Positions 43,270-53,011 of a DNA stretch of 64,000 nucleotides are shown in pieces. The notes under the pieces were generated by a model. The model was given only the letters and a program-made list of their open reading frames with translations, did not search any database and was not told the DNA's origin. Position numbers and translations under genes: made by a program. Where the stretch lies: NCBI RefSeq assembly GCF_045446075.1, contig NZ_JBJJBQ010000002.1, positions 558,001-622,000 of the forward strand, given 5' to 3'. The DNA comes from Flavisericum labens (GTDB lineage Bacteria > Bacteroidota > Bacteroidia > Flavobacteriales > Flavobacteriaceae). Position 1 is the first letter of the stretch. Every line of letters starts with the position of its first letter.

Positions 43270-44745
43270 ATGATATCAAGTAAATTATATATAAGAAGTT
43301 TTTTAGGCATTATCGCTCTTGTCGGTGTTGTAGCCTGTTCAGACCCATGGGACGACCATACTAACAAGGTTGATCAAAACCTGACACAAAACCTTACTGA
43401 GCGAATAGAGAACACATCACAAACTAGTGAGTTTGGAAAACTTCTAACCGAAACAGGACTAGATGGTGTTCTAGCCGGCTCCAAAACTCATACGGTTTGG
43501 GCGCCCAATAATGATGCTATGGCACAGGTAAATCCTGAATTGTTGAGTGACTTGGCTAAGAAAAGATTGTTTGTTCGAAACCATATTGCACTTACAGCGT
43601 TTTCATCAGTAACCGAGGCAGATACTGTAACGGTTCAAATGCTTTCGAATAAGTATTACCAGTTTAAAAATGGAACGGTAATGGCTGAATCCAATGTGGT
43701 AACCGCAGATCAGTATGCTTCAAATGGGTTGTTTCACATTATAAGTGCGGCCATAGAGCCAAAGCAAAATATTTGGCAGTATATCAATAGCCTATCAGGT
43801 AGTAATGCTATGAGCGATTATCTTTTGTCTCTTAAACAATTTGATTTATATCGCTCTGATAGTATAGCCAAAGCCAATGAGCCAGAGATTCATGAGTTGT
43901 ACGCTGATTCACTAAAGAATTCCTACTTGCACAACGTTTACAATCTTAACAACGAAAAGAACAAGTACACGTTTTTCTTGTTAAAGGACGGGGCATTTAA
44001 TGATGAGGTAGAAAAGTTAAAACCTTACTTAATTAAGGGTACTGTGGAATCTGATTCTACAACAACTTACGCCAGCTATTTTGCCACAAGAGACTTAGCG
44101 TTTCATAAGGCTGTAGCTCGTGAAAACCTTCCTGATACATTGGTGTCTTCTTTTGGCGTTAAAGTTCCTATTAATGAAGACAATATCGTAGAAGATATCA
44201 TCTTAAGTAATGGTATTGTTTATGTTATGGATACTATGGATGTTCCTTTAGAAACACGTTTACTGACTACCCAAATAGAAGGCGAGGAGCCTATAGGTTT
44301 TAGTGAAAATGTGCGGTCTAATACCCTTTACAGGGAAAAAGACGATCCAGATGGAGTTTTCTTTAACGATATTATGGTATTGAATCACGGAACTCCAGAG
44401 TTAGCTATCAATTATAATATTGGTAGAAATATTTACAGCACAACCTATGAAGTTTACTGGAGAGCTGTTAATGATAGGCAAAACAACACATTCAAGCAAA
44501 GATTGCGAATTGGAGGCACGATTATGCCAGATGGGACAGTAGAAAATCCAGTAGCATTTTTAGAAGGTCAAGACGGTACTGGCATTGAAGTGAATCCTGA
44601 TGTCTATGATGACGTTTTTGTAGGTGAGTTTACTCTTGAAGAAGCCAGGGCATACATGCTTTCCCTAGTTGCTGCCAACACGGGTAGTAATGGAGAAAAT
44701 ACTTTAACATTAGATTATTTAAAACTAGTTCCACTAATAAAATAA
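43270..44745 (+). CDS. Fasciclin-domain lipoprotein (third)
   Basis: A 491-residue lipoprotein (lipobox VVAC, Cys23). Fasciclin units lie at about 40-165 (FGKLLTETGLDGVLAGSKTH, VWAPNNDAMAQVNPELL, YASNGLFHIISAAIEP) and about 175-325, where an insertion makes the unit less regular (FFLLKDGAFNDEVEKL, LSNGIVYVMDTMDV). The C-terminal 160 residues (from VRSNTLYREKDD) are a beta-sandwich parallel to that of the preceding gene, ending TLTLDYLKLVPL. Its stop directly abuts the second susC. Confidence 0.78.
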   Translation: MISSKLYIRSFLGIIALVGVVACSDPWDDHTNKVDQNLTQNLTERIENTSQTSEFGKLLTETGLDGVLAGSKTHTVWAPNNDAMAQVNPELLSDLAKKRLFVRNHIALTAFSSVTEADTVTVQMLSNKYYQFKNGTVMAESNVVTADQYASNGLFHIISAAIEPKQNIWQYINSLSGSNAMSDYLLSLKQFDLYRSDSIAKANEPEIHELYADSLKNSYLHNVYNLNNEKNKYTFFLLKDGAFNDEVEKLKPYLIKGTVESDSTTTYASYFATRDLAFHKAVARENLPDTLVSSFGVKVPINEDNIVEDIILSNGIVYVMDTMDVPLETRLLTTQIEGEEPIGFSENVRSNTLYREKDDPDGVFFNDIMVLNHGTPELAINYNIGRNIYSTTYEVYWRAVNDRQNNTFKQRLRIGGTIMPDGTVENPVAFLEGQDGTGIEVNPDVYDDVFVGEFTLEEARAYMLSLVAANTGSNGENTLTLDYLKLVPLIK

Positions 44746-47700
44746 ATGTCTTTTAAACCAATTATTATGCACAAAATATTACAACTAACTAGTCTACTTT
44801 GCATACTGTTATTCGGTGGAATTGATAGTAATCTGTATGCTCAAAATCCAACGGATTCTACAGTGGTAGATACTAAAACCAAAAAGGGTATTAAAATAAC
44901 AGGCTCTATAAAAAATGCCTTAACTGGTGATGGTATTTCTGGTATCAATATAGCTGTTGCTGATTTTTCGGCGGCAATTTCAGAGGAGGACGGTAGTTTT
45001 TCAATAAATGTACCGCATCTAAATGCTTTGTTAATTGTAAGCGGGCAAGATTACCAAAATAAAGTTTACCCGCTTAATCACAGAAAAAGTGGTTTAGAAA
45101 TATCACTTTACGAAGAAAGTTATTCTCAATTTTATCAAACTTCTAATTTACCTGGCAACGATGAAGAGTTGCAATATAACAGTCCAAAAGCAGCACAAGT
45201 TTTAGATTTTGAGAAAGAGCAATGGGGGGCTCCGGTAAATCAAGCAGTTGGTAATTTTTTACAGGGACGCATTGCCGGTTTGAATAGTGTAGGCAATTCG
45301 GGTGTTCCTGGGTCAGGAGCACGTTTAAATATTAGAGGGTTTAATTCGCTTTATGCAACAAACAAACCATTGATTATTCTAGATGGAATGATATATGACG
45401 ATGAGGATTATGGATCAGGCATTATTCAGTATAATACGTCATCGCCACTTTCAATGTTGGAGGTAAAAGATATTGAAGATATTACTGTATTAAAGGATGG
45501 ATCCTCTTTATATGGAACAAAAGGTGCAAATGGAGTCATCATTATTACTACAACACGCCCTGTTGATTTAAGTACGAAAATTGACTTTACAATGTACGGC
45601 GGTATAAATGAAGATCCTAGACCAATGCCGGTGATGAACTCAGCTGCTTACAGAACTTATTTATCCCAGTTGGTTGCTACTAGAGGAGATACTCAACAGC
45701 AAATAGCCAATATGCCATGGATGTTAGATAATCGCGACAGTGGCGTATATTACCAATACCATAACAATACCGATTGGCAGGATAAAGTGTTTAAAAGTAG
45801 CCAGAACCAAAGTTATTATCTAAAAATTAGAGGTGGTGATGAGATTGCCAAGTATGGAATTTCTGTAGGTTACTTAAGTAGTGAAGGTATTTCAGGAAAC
45901 ACTGATTTAGAACGCTATAGTACAAGGCTTAACGCTGCACTACGTCTTACTGATAAACTTTCGGTAGATGCTAATTTATCATTAACACATAACACCGAAA
46001 ACCAAAACGACCAAGGACTTGCTTATAAAACTAGCCCCCTATATTTAGCACTTACAAAGTCTCCTTTTGTGGCATTAAATGCTATAAATGAAACGGGTGA
46101 AGTGTCACCAAATTTAGCCGATGTTGATATTTTTGATGTGGGTAACCCCTCTGCAATTATTCAAAATGGAAGTGGCGTTAACAAAAATTATCGTTTCTAC
46201 GGAAACCTTAACTTTCAGTACGATTTTAGCAAGAATTTATCGGCCAATTTTTTAGCAGGTTTAACTTATAACAAGGAGCGTGAAACATTCTTTATTCCAG
46301 ATTTTGGGGTAGCCGATATTGTTTTGCCAACTGCAATTGGAAAAAATAGAAGTGGAAGTGAAGTTCAAAAATTATACTCTTTATTTACAGATGCTTATTT
46401 AACATTAAAAAAGAGTTTTAATTATAAGCATAATTTCAATGCAAAACTAGGATTTAGAACGCAATCGAATGAATCAGAAAGTGATCTTGGCTTAGGTTTC
46501 AATTCGGCAACAGACGACTTTACAACAGTTGGTGCGGGCAGTAACTTGTTACGCCAAGTTGGTGGAGCGCTAGGTGAATGGAATTGGGTGAACGCCTATT
46601 TAAGTGCCGAATACAACTATGTTAATAAGTACTTTCTAACAGCGAATACAGCTTATGATGGTTCTAGTCGTTTTGGCGAAGACGTAAAGTTTGGAGCTTT
46701 AGGGTCTCTGTCAGCAGCTTGGTTGGTTTCTTCTGAGAATTTTATGAAAAATTCTGGTATCGATTTGTTTAAACTCCGTGCCAGCTTTGGCGTAAGCGGT
46801 AATGATGATATTGGAAATTACACAGCTCAACAGCTTTATATTTCCCAAAATCTCTTAGGAATTCAAGGTTTGGTGAGGTCTAATATTGGGAACCCAGATT
46901 TAAAACATGAAAGTGTAACAAAGCTAAATTTTGGAGCGGACTTTGCATTATTCAATGAACGTCTTAACATGTCTATAGATGTTTTCAATAATGAAACAAC
47001 AGATATGATTACTTACCAAACACTAAATACAACCAGTGGTTTTGATTATATTGTATCTAACAGTGGTAATATGCAAACGCGAGGAGCGGAATTAGCTCTT
47101 AACAGTAGGCTGGTACACACGTCCAATGTGAAATTTGATTTAGGTATTAATTTATCAAAATATGAAAATGAAGTTTTAGGTATACCAAATAATCGTATAC
47201 TTACGGAATTTGGAGGAGCAACCTACATAACAGACGAAGGGCAAGATGCTAACTTATTTTATGGTTACAAAGCCAATGGAGTATATAGTACCACTGCTCA
47301 AGCTAATACGGCAGGGTTATCTCGACGAATGGAAAATGGTAGTTTAGTTCCTTTTAGTGGAGGTGATGTTATTTTTGAAGATTTAAATGGCGATAATGTT
47401 ATTGATGAAAAGGACCGAACAGTAATTGGTAATCCAAATCCTGATTTCACAGGAAGCATCAGCACAGTGTTTAATTACAAAAGACTGAGTGTTTCAGGTT
47501 TGTTTAATTTCTCAGTAGGAAATGATTTGTATAACGGTGTGCGTAGAAGCTTAGAACAAATGAGTGGTTATGAAAACCAAAGTACGGCTATTGAAAACCG
47601 TTGGATAGCGGAAGGCCAGCAAACATCAATTCCGAGAGCCGTATGGGGCGACCCAATAGGAAATGCTTCTTTCTCTAGTCGATGGATTGAAGATGGTTCG

Positions 47701-47928
47701 TTCTTTAGGCTTAAAACACTTGTTGTTTCTTATGATATTGAAATAGATCCTGCAATCATTAAATATGTGAAGGTCTATGCATCAGGAAGTAATTTATTTA
47801 CCATAACAGATTATTTAGGCTTCGACCCAGAATTTAGTGCGTCTCAGTCTATCTTTGGGCAAGGTGCTGATATTGGACTTATGCCACAGTTTACAACGGT
47901 TCAACTTGGTTTACGCTTAGGGCTATAA
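44746..47928 (+). CDS. SusC/RagA-type TonB-dependent transporter (pair 2)
   Basis: A 1060-residue receptor from the first ATG; the ATG at 44767 gives a cleaner signal peptide (ILQLTSLLCILLFG...NLYAQ). It has the N-terminal regulatory domain (IKITGSIKNALTGDGISGIN), a plug (FLQGRIAGLNSVGNSGVPGS, LNIRGFNSLYATNKPLIILD) and a barrel. The expected TonB box motif is less clear than in the first SusC. It is only distantly similar to pair 1, so the two pairs probably take different oligosaccharides. Confidence 0.92.
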   Translation: MSFKPIIMHKILQLTSLLCILLFGGIDSNLYAQNPTDSTVVDTKTKKGIKITGSIKNALTGDGISGINIAVADFSAAISEEDGSFSINVPHLNALLIVSGQDYQNKVYPLNHRKSGLEISLYEESYSQFYQTSNLPGNDEELQYNSPKAAQVLDFEKEQWGAPVNQAVGNFLQGRIAGLNSVGNSGVPGSGARLNIRGFNSLYATNKPLIILDGMIYDDEDYGSGIIQYNTSSPLSMLEVKDIEDITVLKDGSSLYGTKGANGVIIITTTRPVDLSTKIDFTMYGGINEDPRPMPVMNSAAYRTYLSQLVATRGDTQQQIANMPWMLDNRDSGVYYQYHNNTDWQDKVFKSSQNQSYYLKIRGGDEIAKYGISVGYLSSEGISGNTDLERYSTRLNAALRLTDKLSVDANLSLTHNTENQNDQGLAYKTSPLYLALTKSPFVALNAINETGEVSPNLADVDIFDVGNPSAIIQNGSGVNKNYRFYGNLNFQYDFSKNLSANFLAGLTYNKERETFFIPDFGVADIVLPTAIGKNRSGSEVQKLYSLFTDAYLTLKKSFNYKHNFNAKLGFRTQSNESESDLGLGFNSATDDFTTVGAGSNLLRQVGGALGEWNWVNAYLSAEYNYVNKYFLTANTAYDGSSRFGEDVKFGALGSLSAAWLVSSENFMKNSGIDLFKLRASFGVSGNDDIGNYTAQQLYISQNLLGIQGLVRSNIGNPDLKHESVTKLNFGADFALFNERLNMSIDVFNNETTDMITYQTLNTTSGFDYIVSNSGNMQTRGAELALNSRLVHTSNVKFDLGINLSKYENEVLGIPNNRILTEFGGATYITDEGQDANLFYGYKANGVYSTTAQANTAGLSRRMENGSLVPFSGGDVIFEDLNGDNVIDEKDRTVIGNPNPDFTGSISTVFNYKRLSVSGLFNFSVGNDLYNGVRRSLEQMSGYENQSTAIENRWIAEGQQTSIPRAVWGDPIGNASFSSRWIEDGSFFRLKTLVVSYDIEIDPAIIKYVKVYASGSNLFTITDYLGFDPEFSASQSIFGQGADIGLMPQFTTVQLGLRLGL

Positions 47929-47937
47929 TTGATTTAA

Positions 47938-49719
47938 ATGTTTAGATTTAGAAAAATGAAAACAATGATTAAAAAAAATATTAAAGGAACTTTTATTTTA
48001 GTAGTCTTGGCTGCCCTTACGTTTACATCATGTCAAGATTTTTTAGAGGTTGAGCCACAGGATAAGCTGAATAAAGACCAGGTTTATCGAGATATTTTTG
48101 ATGCAGATGCTGCAGTAGTAGGTGTTTATGGCAGATTGATGGAATTGGCAAGAAAGTATGTTGTTTTGAACGAATTACGTGCCGATTTAGTAAGTCCAAC
48201 AGAAAATGCGGATTTAACTTTTCGAGAGTTAAGTGAGCATTCAGTGAGTGCAGAAAACCCTTATGCCAATCCAAAAGACTTTTATGAAGTCATAAATATG
48301 TGCAATGACATACTCAAGAATTTTGAGTTGATGCGCGCCGATTTTAGACTGGATACTGATGAATTTAATGAGCGTTATTCAGATATTGGAACCTTAAGAA
48401 GTTGGTTGTACTTGCAGTTAGGAATGCATTACGGTGCAGTTCCTTATATTACTGAACCAATTGAAAATATTGATGATATTGGTAACCCAAGCAACTTTGA
48501 AAGAATGCCGCTTGAGCAATTAATCGATGAACTTGTTGAGTTTACAGAAAGCTTGCCTTACACCGATTTATATAGTGAGAATAGTTCACTTGTTATTAGT
48601 ATTGATGGATATAACACACCAAAATTCTTTATTAATAAAGGCTGTCTTTTAGGTGACTTACAGCTTTGGAATGGAAACTATTTAGAAGCAGCCAGTCATT
48701 ATAAAAACGTAATGGAAACGGGTACAGGTAGTGGTGATATAGCTGTGCTTTTTGATACGTACCGTCTTGGATCCCGTAACGTTAGTACAAACGACGATTT
48801 AAGTGTAGGCTATATACGCTTTAGAGAGCAAGATGCTACTGGTCTGGTTAATAATAATACTCAAGGTTGGCGCTCAATATTTGCTAGGGAGAAGGATGCT
48901 AGATGGAATACTGAGTGGATTTGGTCATTGCCTTTTGATAGTAACTTTGCACCAAAGAATCCGTTTATTGACCTATTTTCAAATCAAGGTGGAAATTATT
49001 TGCTTAAACCATCACAAAGAGCTATCGATTTATGGAAAAATCAAACTCAGCGTAATGACATTCCTTATGACGCACGTGGAGAAAAATTCTCTTATAACAT
49101 TATCAATGACCAAGAGGTTATAGTTAAGTATTTGTTTAATTATTTAGACTTCACGAATTTTATGCCAGTTGATGAATTTGAAAGAGACGGTGATTGGTTT
49201 TTATATCGTGCAGCTAAACTTCATTTGCGCTTTGCAGAAGCTGCTAATCGTGATGGTCAACATAGGCTGGCCGATGCTCTTTTAAATAACGGTATTCAGT
49301 CTGCTTATGGAGATCCAGAAAACGATCCAGACGTAACAGATTTTGAACAGACACATTTACCTTTCCCTTATAATTTTGATGCCAGACAAGGTGATTTTCC
49401 ATACTATAGAGGTGACTGGCATCGTAATGAAGGTTTAAGGGGTAGAGCTTACGTAGAGTTTAAAGAAGTTATTGGCGATAGCTTAATTTCAATAGAAAAT
49501 GATTTAATCGAAGAAAGTGCCTTAGAATTAGCTTTTGAAGGTAATCGTTGGGGAGATTTAGTACGTATTTCTCTTAGAAGAGGCGACCCTGCTTTCTTAG
49601 CAGATAAGATTTATGAAAAACTTTCCAAAGAAGGTAACGCAAATGCTGATGAAGTAAGGTCTAAGTTAATGAATACTGAAAATTGGTACCTACCATTCAA
49701 TTGGAAAGAAGAAGAGTAG
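47938..49719 (+). CDS. SusD/RagB-type glycan-binding lipoprotein (pair 2)
   Basis: A 593-residue lipoprotein; the ATG at 47956 gives a more usual signal (MKTMIKKNIKG to TFTSC). It has the SusD start CQDFLEVEPQDKLNKDQVYR, helical repeats (IFDADAAVVGVYGRLMELAR, GTLRSWLYLQLGMHYG) and the C-terminal ESALELAFEGNRWGDLVRIS plus WYLPFNWKEEE. It is the seventh and last gene of the operon that starts at 34497, and is followed by a strong terminator. Confidence 0.92.
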   Translation: MFRFRKMKTMIKKNIKGTFILVVLAALTFTSCQDFLEVEPQDKLNKDQVYRDIFDADAAVVGVYGRLMELARKYVVLNELRADLVSPTENADLTFRELSEHSVSAENPYANPKDFYEVINMCNDILKNFELMRADFRLDTDEFNERYSDIGTLRSWLYLQLGMHYGAVPYITEPIENIDDIGNPSNFERMPLEQLIDELVEFTESLPYTDLYSENSSLVISIDGYNTPKFFINKGCLLGDLQLWNGNYLEAASHYKNVMETGTGSGDIAVLFDTYRLGSRNVSTNDDLSVGYIRFREQDATGLVNNNTQGWRSIFAREKDARWNTEWIWSLPFDSNFAPKNPFIDLFSNQGGNYLLKPSQRAIDLWKNQTQRNDIPYDARGEKFSYNIINDQEVIVKYLFNYLDFTNFMPVDEFERDGDWFLYRAAKLHLRFAEAANRDGQHRLADALLNNGIQSAYGDPENDPDVTDFEQTHLPFPYNFDARQGDFPYYRGDWHRNEGLRGRAYVEFKEVIGDSLISIENDLIEESALELAFEGNRWGDLVRISLRRGDPAFLADKIYEKLSKEGNANADEVRSKLMNTENWYLPFNWKEEE

Positions 49720-49800
49720 TATTAAACTGATTTTTGTTTCTGATTGAAGAAAATCGCTTCAATAAGAATTAGAAGACTTTATAGATATATAATTATTAAG

Positions 49801-49834
49801 AGGCCTTAATCCCATTTTTTTAAGGCCTTTTTTT
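49801..49834 (+). terminator. Rho-independent terminator after the SusCD operon
   Basis: AGGCCTTAA (49801-49809) pairs perfectly with TTAAGGCCT (49820-49828), followed by six Ts. It separates the transport operon from the pectate lyase gene. Confidence 0.9.
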
Positions 49835-49925
49835 GGTAAAAATGTTATGACTATTTACACTTCAATCTGCATCTAAAAATCATGACTTTTTCAAAACGAT
49901 TTTGAAATAATAAAACCAGCAAACT

Positions 49926-52913
49926 ATGAAAACTGAAATTTCACTTACCAAATTTGTTTTAAAAGTTTTTACTTTAGGTCTTATGCTTTTAAGCTATGGC
50001 AGCATTAATGCCCAAACCCTAGCGTTTCCTGAAGCAACAGGTTTTGGACGTTATACAACTGGTGCTAGAGGGGCAAGCAATCCAGAAGTGTATTTGGTAA
50101 CGAATTTAAACGATAGTGGTCCAGGGTCATTTCGGGATGCTATAAGCCAAGAAGGGCGATTTATTCTGTTTACGGTTGGAGGTATCATTAATGTGGGCTC
50201 AGATATGGTAGTTCCAAGGAATACAACCATAGCAGGACAAACCGCGCCAGGAGAAGGTATCGTTTTTTATGGGCAACGTGTCATGTTTTCGGGAGCTAGC
50301 AACACCATTGCCCGTTACCTTAGAATACGTTTTGGAGGATGGGCTAAAAATAAAGATGCTTCAGGGGTGTCAAATGGAGCAAATATGATTTTTGACCATA
50401 TGACCTTCACCTGGGGAACAGATGAAGTTTTTTCAGTCAACTGGGATAGTAAAGGGACTAGCCCTGATAATATTACAGTTCAAAATTCAATCATTGGTCA
50501 TGGCTTACACAGGCACAATCACTCGGCTGGAGGTCTCATGCAACCTTCTGACGGAAAAATTAGTTTGATTGGAAATTTATACATCAGTAATAAAACACGT
50601 AATCCGAAAGTAAAAGGTATTAACGAGTTTGTAAACAACGTGGTTTACAACTGGGGTAATTATGGTAACACATATGGTCATACTGAATCTGGAGACGCTT
50701 ACATCATGGGAGGTGATTCAGCCGGTATTTCCAATGTAAATATTATCAATAACTATTTTATTAGTGGTCCACATACTGGCGATGGGGTCACTACGCCCTT
50801 TAACAGAGGGAATTCTAATTTCTACTTATACGGTTCGGGAAACTATTTCGATAGTAACAAGAATGGTGTTTTGGATGGTGATTTGGTGCCCGAAGATTTA
50901 GTTGGCTATCCTACGGGCGATGCGAACAGTTTGCAAGCTACACCTTACGATTATCCAGTAAAAAATGCACCCTTAACGGCCCAACAAGCTTTTGATAATA
51001 TAGTATTAAGCGTAGGTGCGTCTTACCCAAAACGCGATCAGGTAGATAGTTTAATGATTGCCGATTTAACATCGAAAGGTACTGAAGCTTTTTATGTTTA
51101 TAAAGAAACAGATTTACCCTTTATCAATGGAGGTGTAGGTCATGTTTACGGAGCGCCTTCGCCTCAAGATACCGATTCTGATGGTATGCCAGATGATTGG
51201 GAGGATGCTAATGGTTTAGATAAAAATAATCCATCTGACGCCGTTTCGGTGAGTATTTCGAATGCACCTTATTTAAATATTGAAGTTTACATTAACAACT
51301 TGGTTAATCAAACACCTCCAGATTTTTTAATTCCGCCTTCAAATGTAAATTTTACCAACGTTAATACAGTAGAAACGCCACCAAGCAGTTCTTTAACCAT
51401 TAACTGGACCGACAATGCGGATAACGAGGATAATTATGTTGTTGAGCGCTCAACCGATGGAAGTTCATTTACCGAAATAGCGCAAGTAGGAGCGAATGTT
51501 ACGACGTTTAACGATTCAAATTTAGCACCAAACACACAGTATTATTATAGAATTAAAGCCATAAATAGTACTGATGCGTCGGCTTATATAACGGCCTCAA
51601 TAGTAACACCAGCCGTTCCTTCGGCACCAGATAAGCCTTCAGAGCCTATGCCTACTAATGGTTTTAATTTTGTCGAGCTTTCTGGAGGTAATTTAACATT
51701 GAGATGGAACGGTAGCTCCAACACAGAAAACTTCGAGGTTTATTTTGGAGAAGACCAATCTAACTTGGCTAAAGTTGCCGACGTGGGATATTCCGTAAGC
51801 CCGTCATATCAAGTAACTGGTTTGAGTACAGATACGAATTATTTTTGGCGAATAGACGCTTCTAACATTAAAGGCTTAGTTACGGGAGATATTTGGAATT
51901 TTAGAACCATAGCCAACGTTCCAGAAGAGTTGGTTGGGTATTGGTCTTTTGATGAATCGGCTTCGGATGGAGGAGAAATATTTGATGGTTCAAGCTATGC
52001 TAATCATGGCGTTTTAGATTCAAATTACGATAACGCCAATGTTAGAGTTGCCGGCAAGGAAAACAATGCCATTGATTTTTCAACGGCGCCAAATGATGAT
52101 TTTATAGTAAATATTCCAAATCAAGATCAAATTTATTTAAACAATAAGTCATTTTCAGTTTCATTATGGATGAAAGCACCACTTAATTTATTGCCGACAG
52201 GTTCTAATAGTGCTTATTTACTCTGTAAAGGGTCGTTTGGTGTAAATGGTAATTCGGGTTCTACTGGTAAAAGATTTAATATTGAATTTAAAAATAGTGA
52301 GTTTCGTTTTGCTATAGATGATAACGTAACCAAGAAAGAATTGTCTACCAACGGAACACCTTTCTTCTCTGGCTTTTGGGTACATGTAGTTGTTATGCGA
52401 GATATCGTTCAGCATAAATTGAAATTATACAGAAACGGTGTGTTTATTAGTGATTTGGATGAAACAGGCGTTACTGGTATTGCTGAAATTAGCGATTTAA
52501 TTTTAGGGAATATTGGGGAGTTAGAGTTATTAAATGGAACATCTCCAGCACCTTATAAAGGGCAATTGGATGAACTTAAAATATTCAACTTTGCTTTAAG
52601 TGACGCCGAGGTATCAAATTTATACCAAAATGGTACACTAAGCAATATTGAATTTAATTACAATTCAGATATAAATGTCTTTCCAAATCCGGTAAATCAA
52701 GAGTTAAATATTAAAATTAATTCCTACAACGGAGCACAGTTAAATATAACTTTAACAGATGTTACCGGGAAAGTGATTTTAAAAGAGCGTATTGATTCAG
52801 TTGGAAAAGGCCATTTCGTGTTGAATGTTGAAGACAAAAATCTTCAAGGTTTGTACATCTTGAATGTTAAGGGAAATAATTTAAATCAAAACCTTAAATT
52901 AATCGCCAATTAG
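49926..52913 (+). CDS. PL1-family pectate lyase, multidomain, T9SS cargo
   Basis: A 995-residue secreted protein (signal peptide to about 30, GSINAQ). Residues about 32-400 are a right-handed beta-helix of the PL1 type: FPEATGFGRYTTGARGAS, LNDSGPGSFRDAISQEGRFI, AGQTAPGEGIVF, NMIFDHMTFTWGTDEVF and KTRNPKVKG with the probable catalytic Arg. A DTDSDGMPDDWEDANGL calcium-type linker follows, then two FN3 domains (about 465-660), a LamG-like lectin domain (about 670-900) and a C-terminal sorting domain (INVFPNPVNQELNIKIN). It cuts homogalacturonan outside the cell, anchored or released by the type IX system. Confidence 0.9.
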   Translation: MKTEISLTKFVLKVFTLGLMLLSYGSINAQTLAFPEATGFGRYTTGARGASNPEVYLVTNLNDSGPGSFRDAISQEGRFILFTVGGIINVGSDMVVPRNTTIAGQTAPGEGIVFYGQRVMFSGASNTIARYLRIRFGGWAKNKDASGVSNGANMIFDHMTFTWGTDEVFSVNWDSKGTSPDNITVQNSIIGHGLHRHNHSAGGLMQPSDGKISLIGNLYISNKTRNPKVKGINEFVNNVVYNWGNYGNTYGHTESGDAYIMGGDSAGISNVNIINNYFISGPHTGDGVTTPFNRGNSNFYLYGSGNYFDSNKNGVLDGDLVPEDLVGYPTGDANSLQATPYDYPVKNAPLTAQQAFDNIVLSVGASYPKRDQVDSLMIADLTSKGTEAFYVYKETDLPFINGGVGHVYGAPSPQDTDSDGMPDDWEDANGLDKNNPSDAVSVSISNAPYLNIEVYINNLVNQTPPDFLIPPSNVNFTNVNTVETPPSSSLTINWTDNADNEDNYVVERSTDGSSFTEIAQVGANVTTFNDSNLAPNTQYYYRIKAINSTDASAYITASIVTPAVPSAPDKPSEPMPTNGFNFVELSGGNLTLRWNGSSNTENFEVYFGEDQSNLAKVADVGYSVSPSYQVTGLSTDTNYFWRIDASNIKGLVTGDIWNFRTIANVPEELVGYWSFDESASDGGEIFDGSSYANHGVLDSNYDNANVRVAGKENNAIDFSTAPNDDFIVNIPNQDQIYLNNKSFSVSLWMKAPLNLLPTGSNSAYLLCKGSFGVNGNSGSTGKRFNIEFKNSEFRFAIDDNVTKKELSTNGTPFFSGFWVHVVVMRDIVQHKLKLYRNGVFISDLDETGVTGIAEISDLILGNIGELELLNGTSPAPYKGQLDELKIFNFALSDAEVSNLYQNGTLSNIEFNYNSDINVFPNPVNQELNIKINSYNGAQLNITLTDVTGKVILKERIDSVGKGHFVLNVEDKNLQGLYILNVKGNNLNQNLKLIAN

Positions 52914-52936
52914 ATTTTAATTTTATTAAAAGATAA

Positions 52937-52952
52937 GCCATATTTATGGCTA
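52937..52952 (+). terminator. Weak hairpin after the PL1 gene
   Basis: AGCCATA and TATGGCT form a 7-bp stem with almost no loop. There is no T-tract, so termination is uncertain. Confidence 0.3.
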
Positions 52953-52989
52953 TTGCCGAATAAAATTTAAGTAAAATATTAAAAATCAG

Positions 52990-52997
52990 TATCTTTA
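52990..52997 (+). promoter_or_regulatory. Possible -7 box of the first PL9 gene
   Basis: TATCTTTA fits TAnnTTTG except for the last base and lies 14 nt before the start codon. No CAGGAT repeat is found 21 nt upstream, unlike the six regulated promoters. Confidence 0.35.
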
Positions 52998-53011
52998 ATA
53001 AAAAAATAAAA

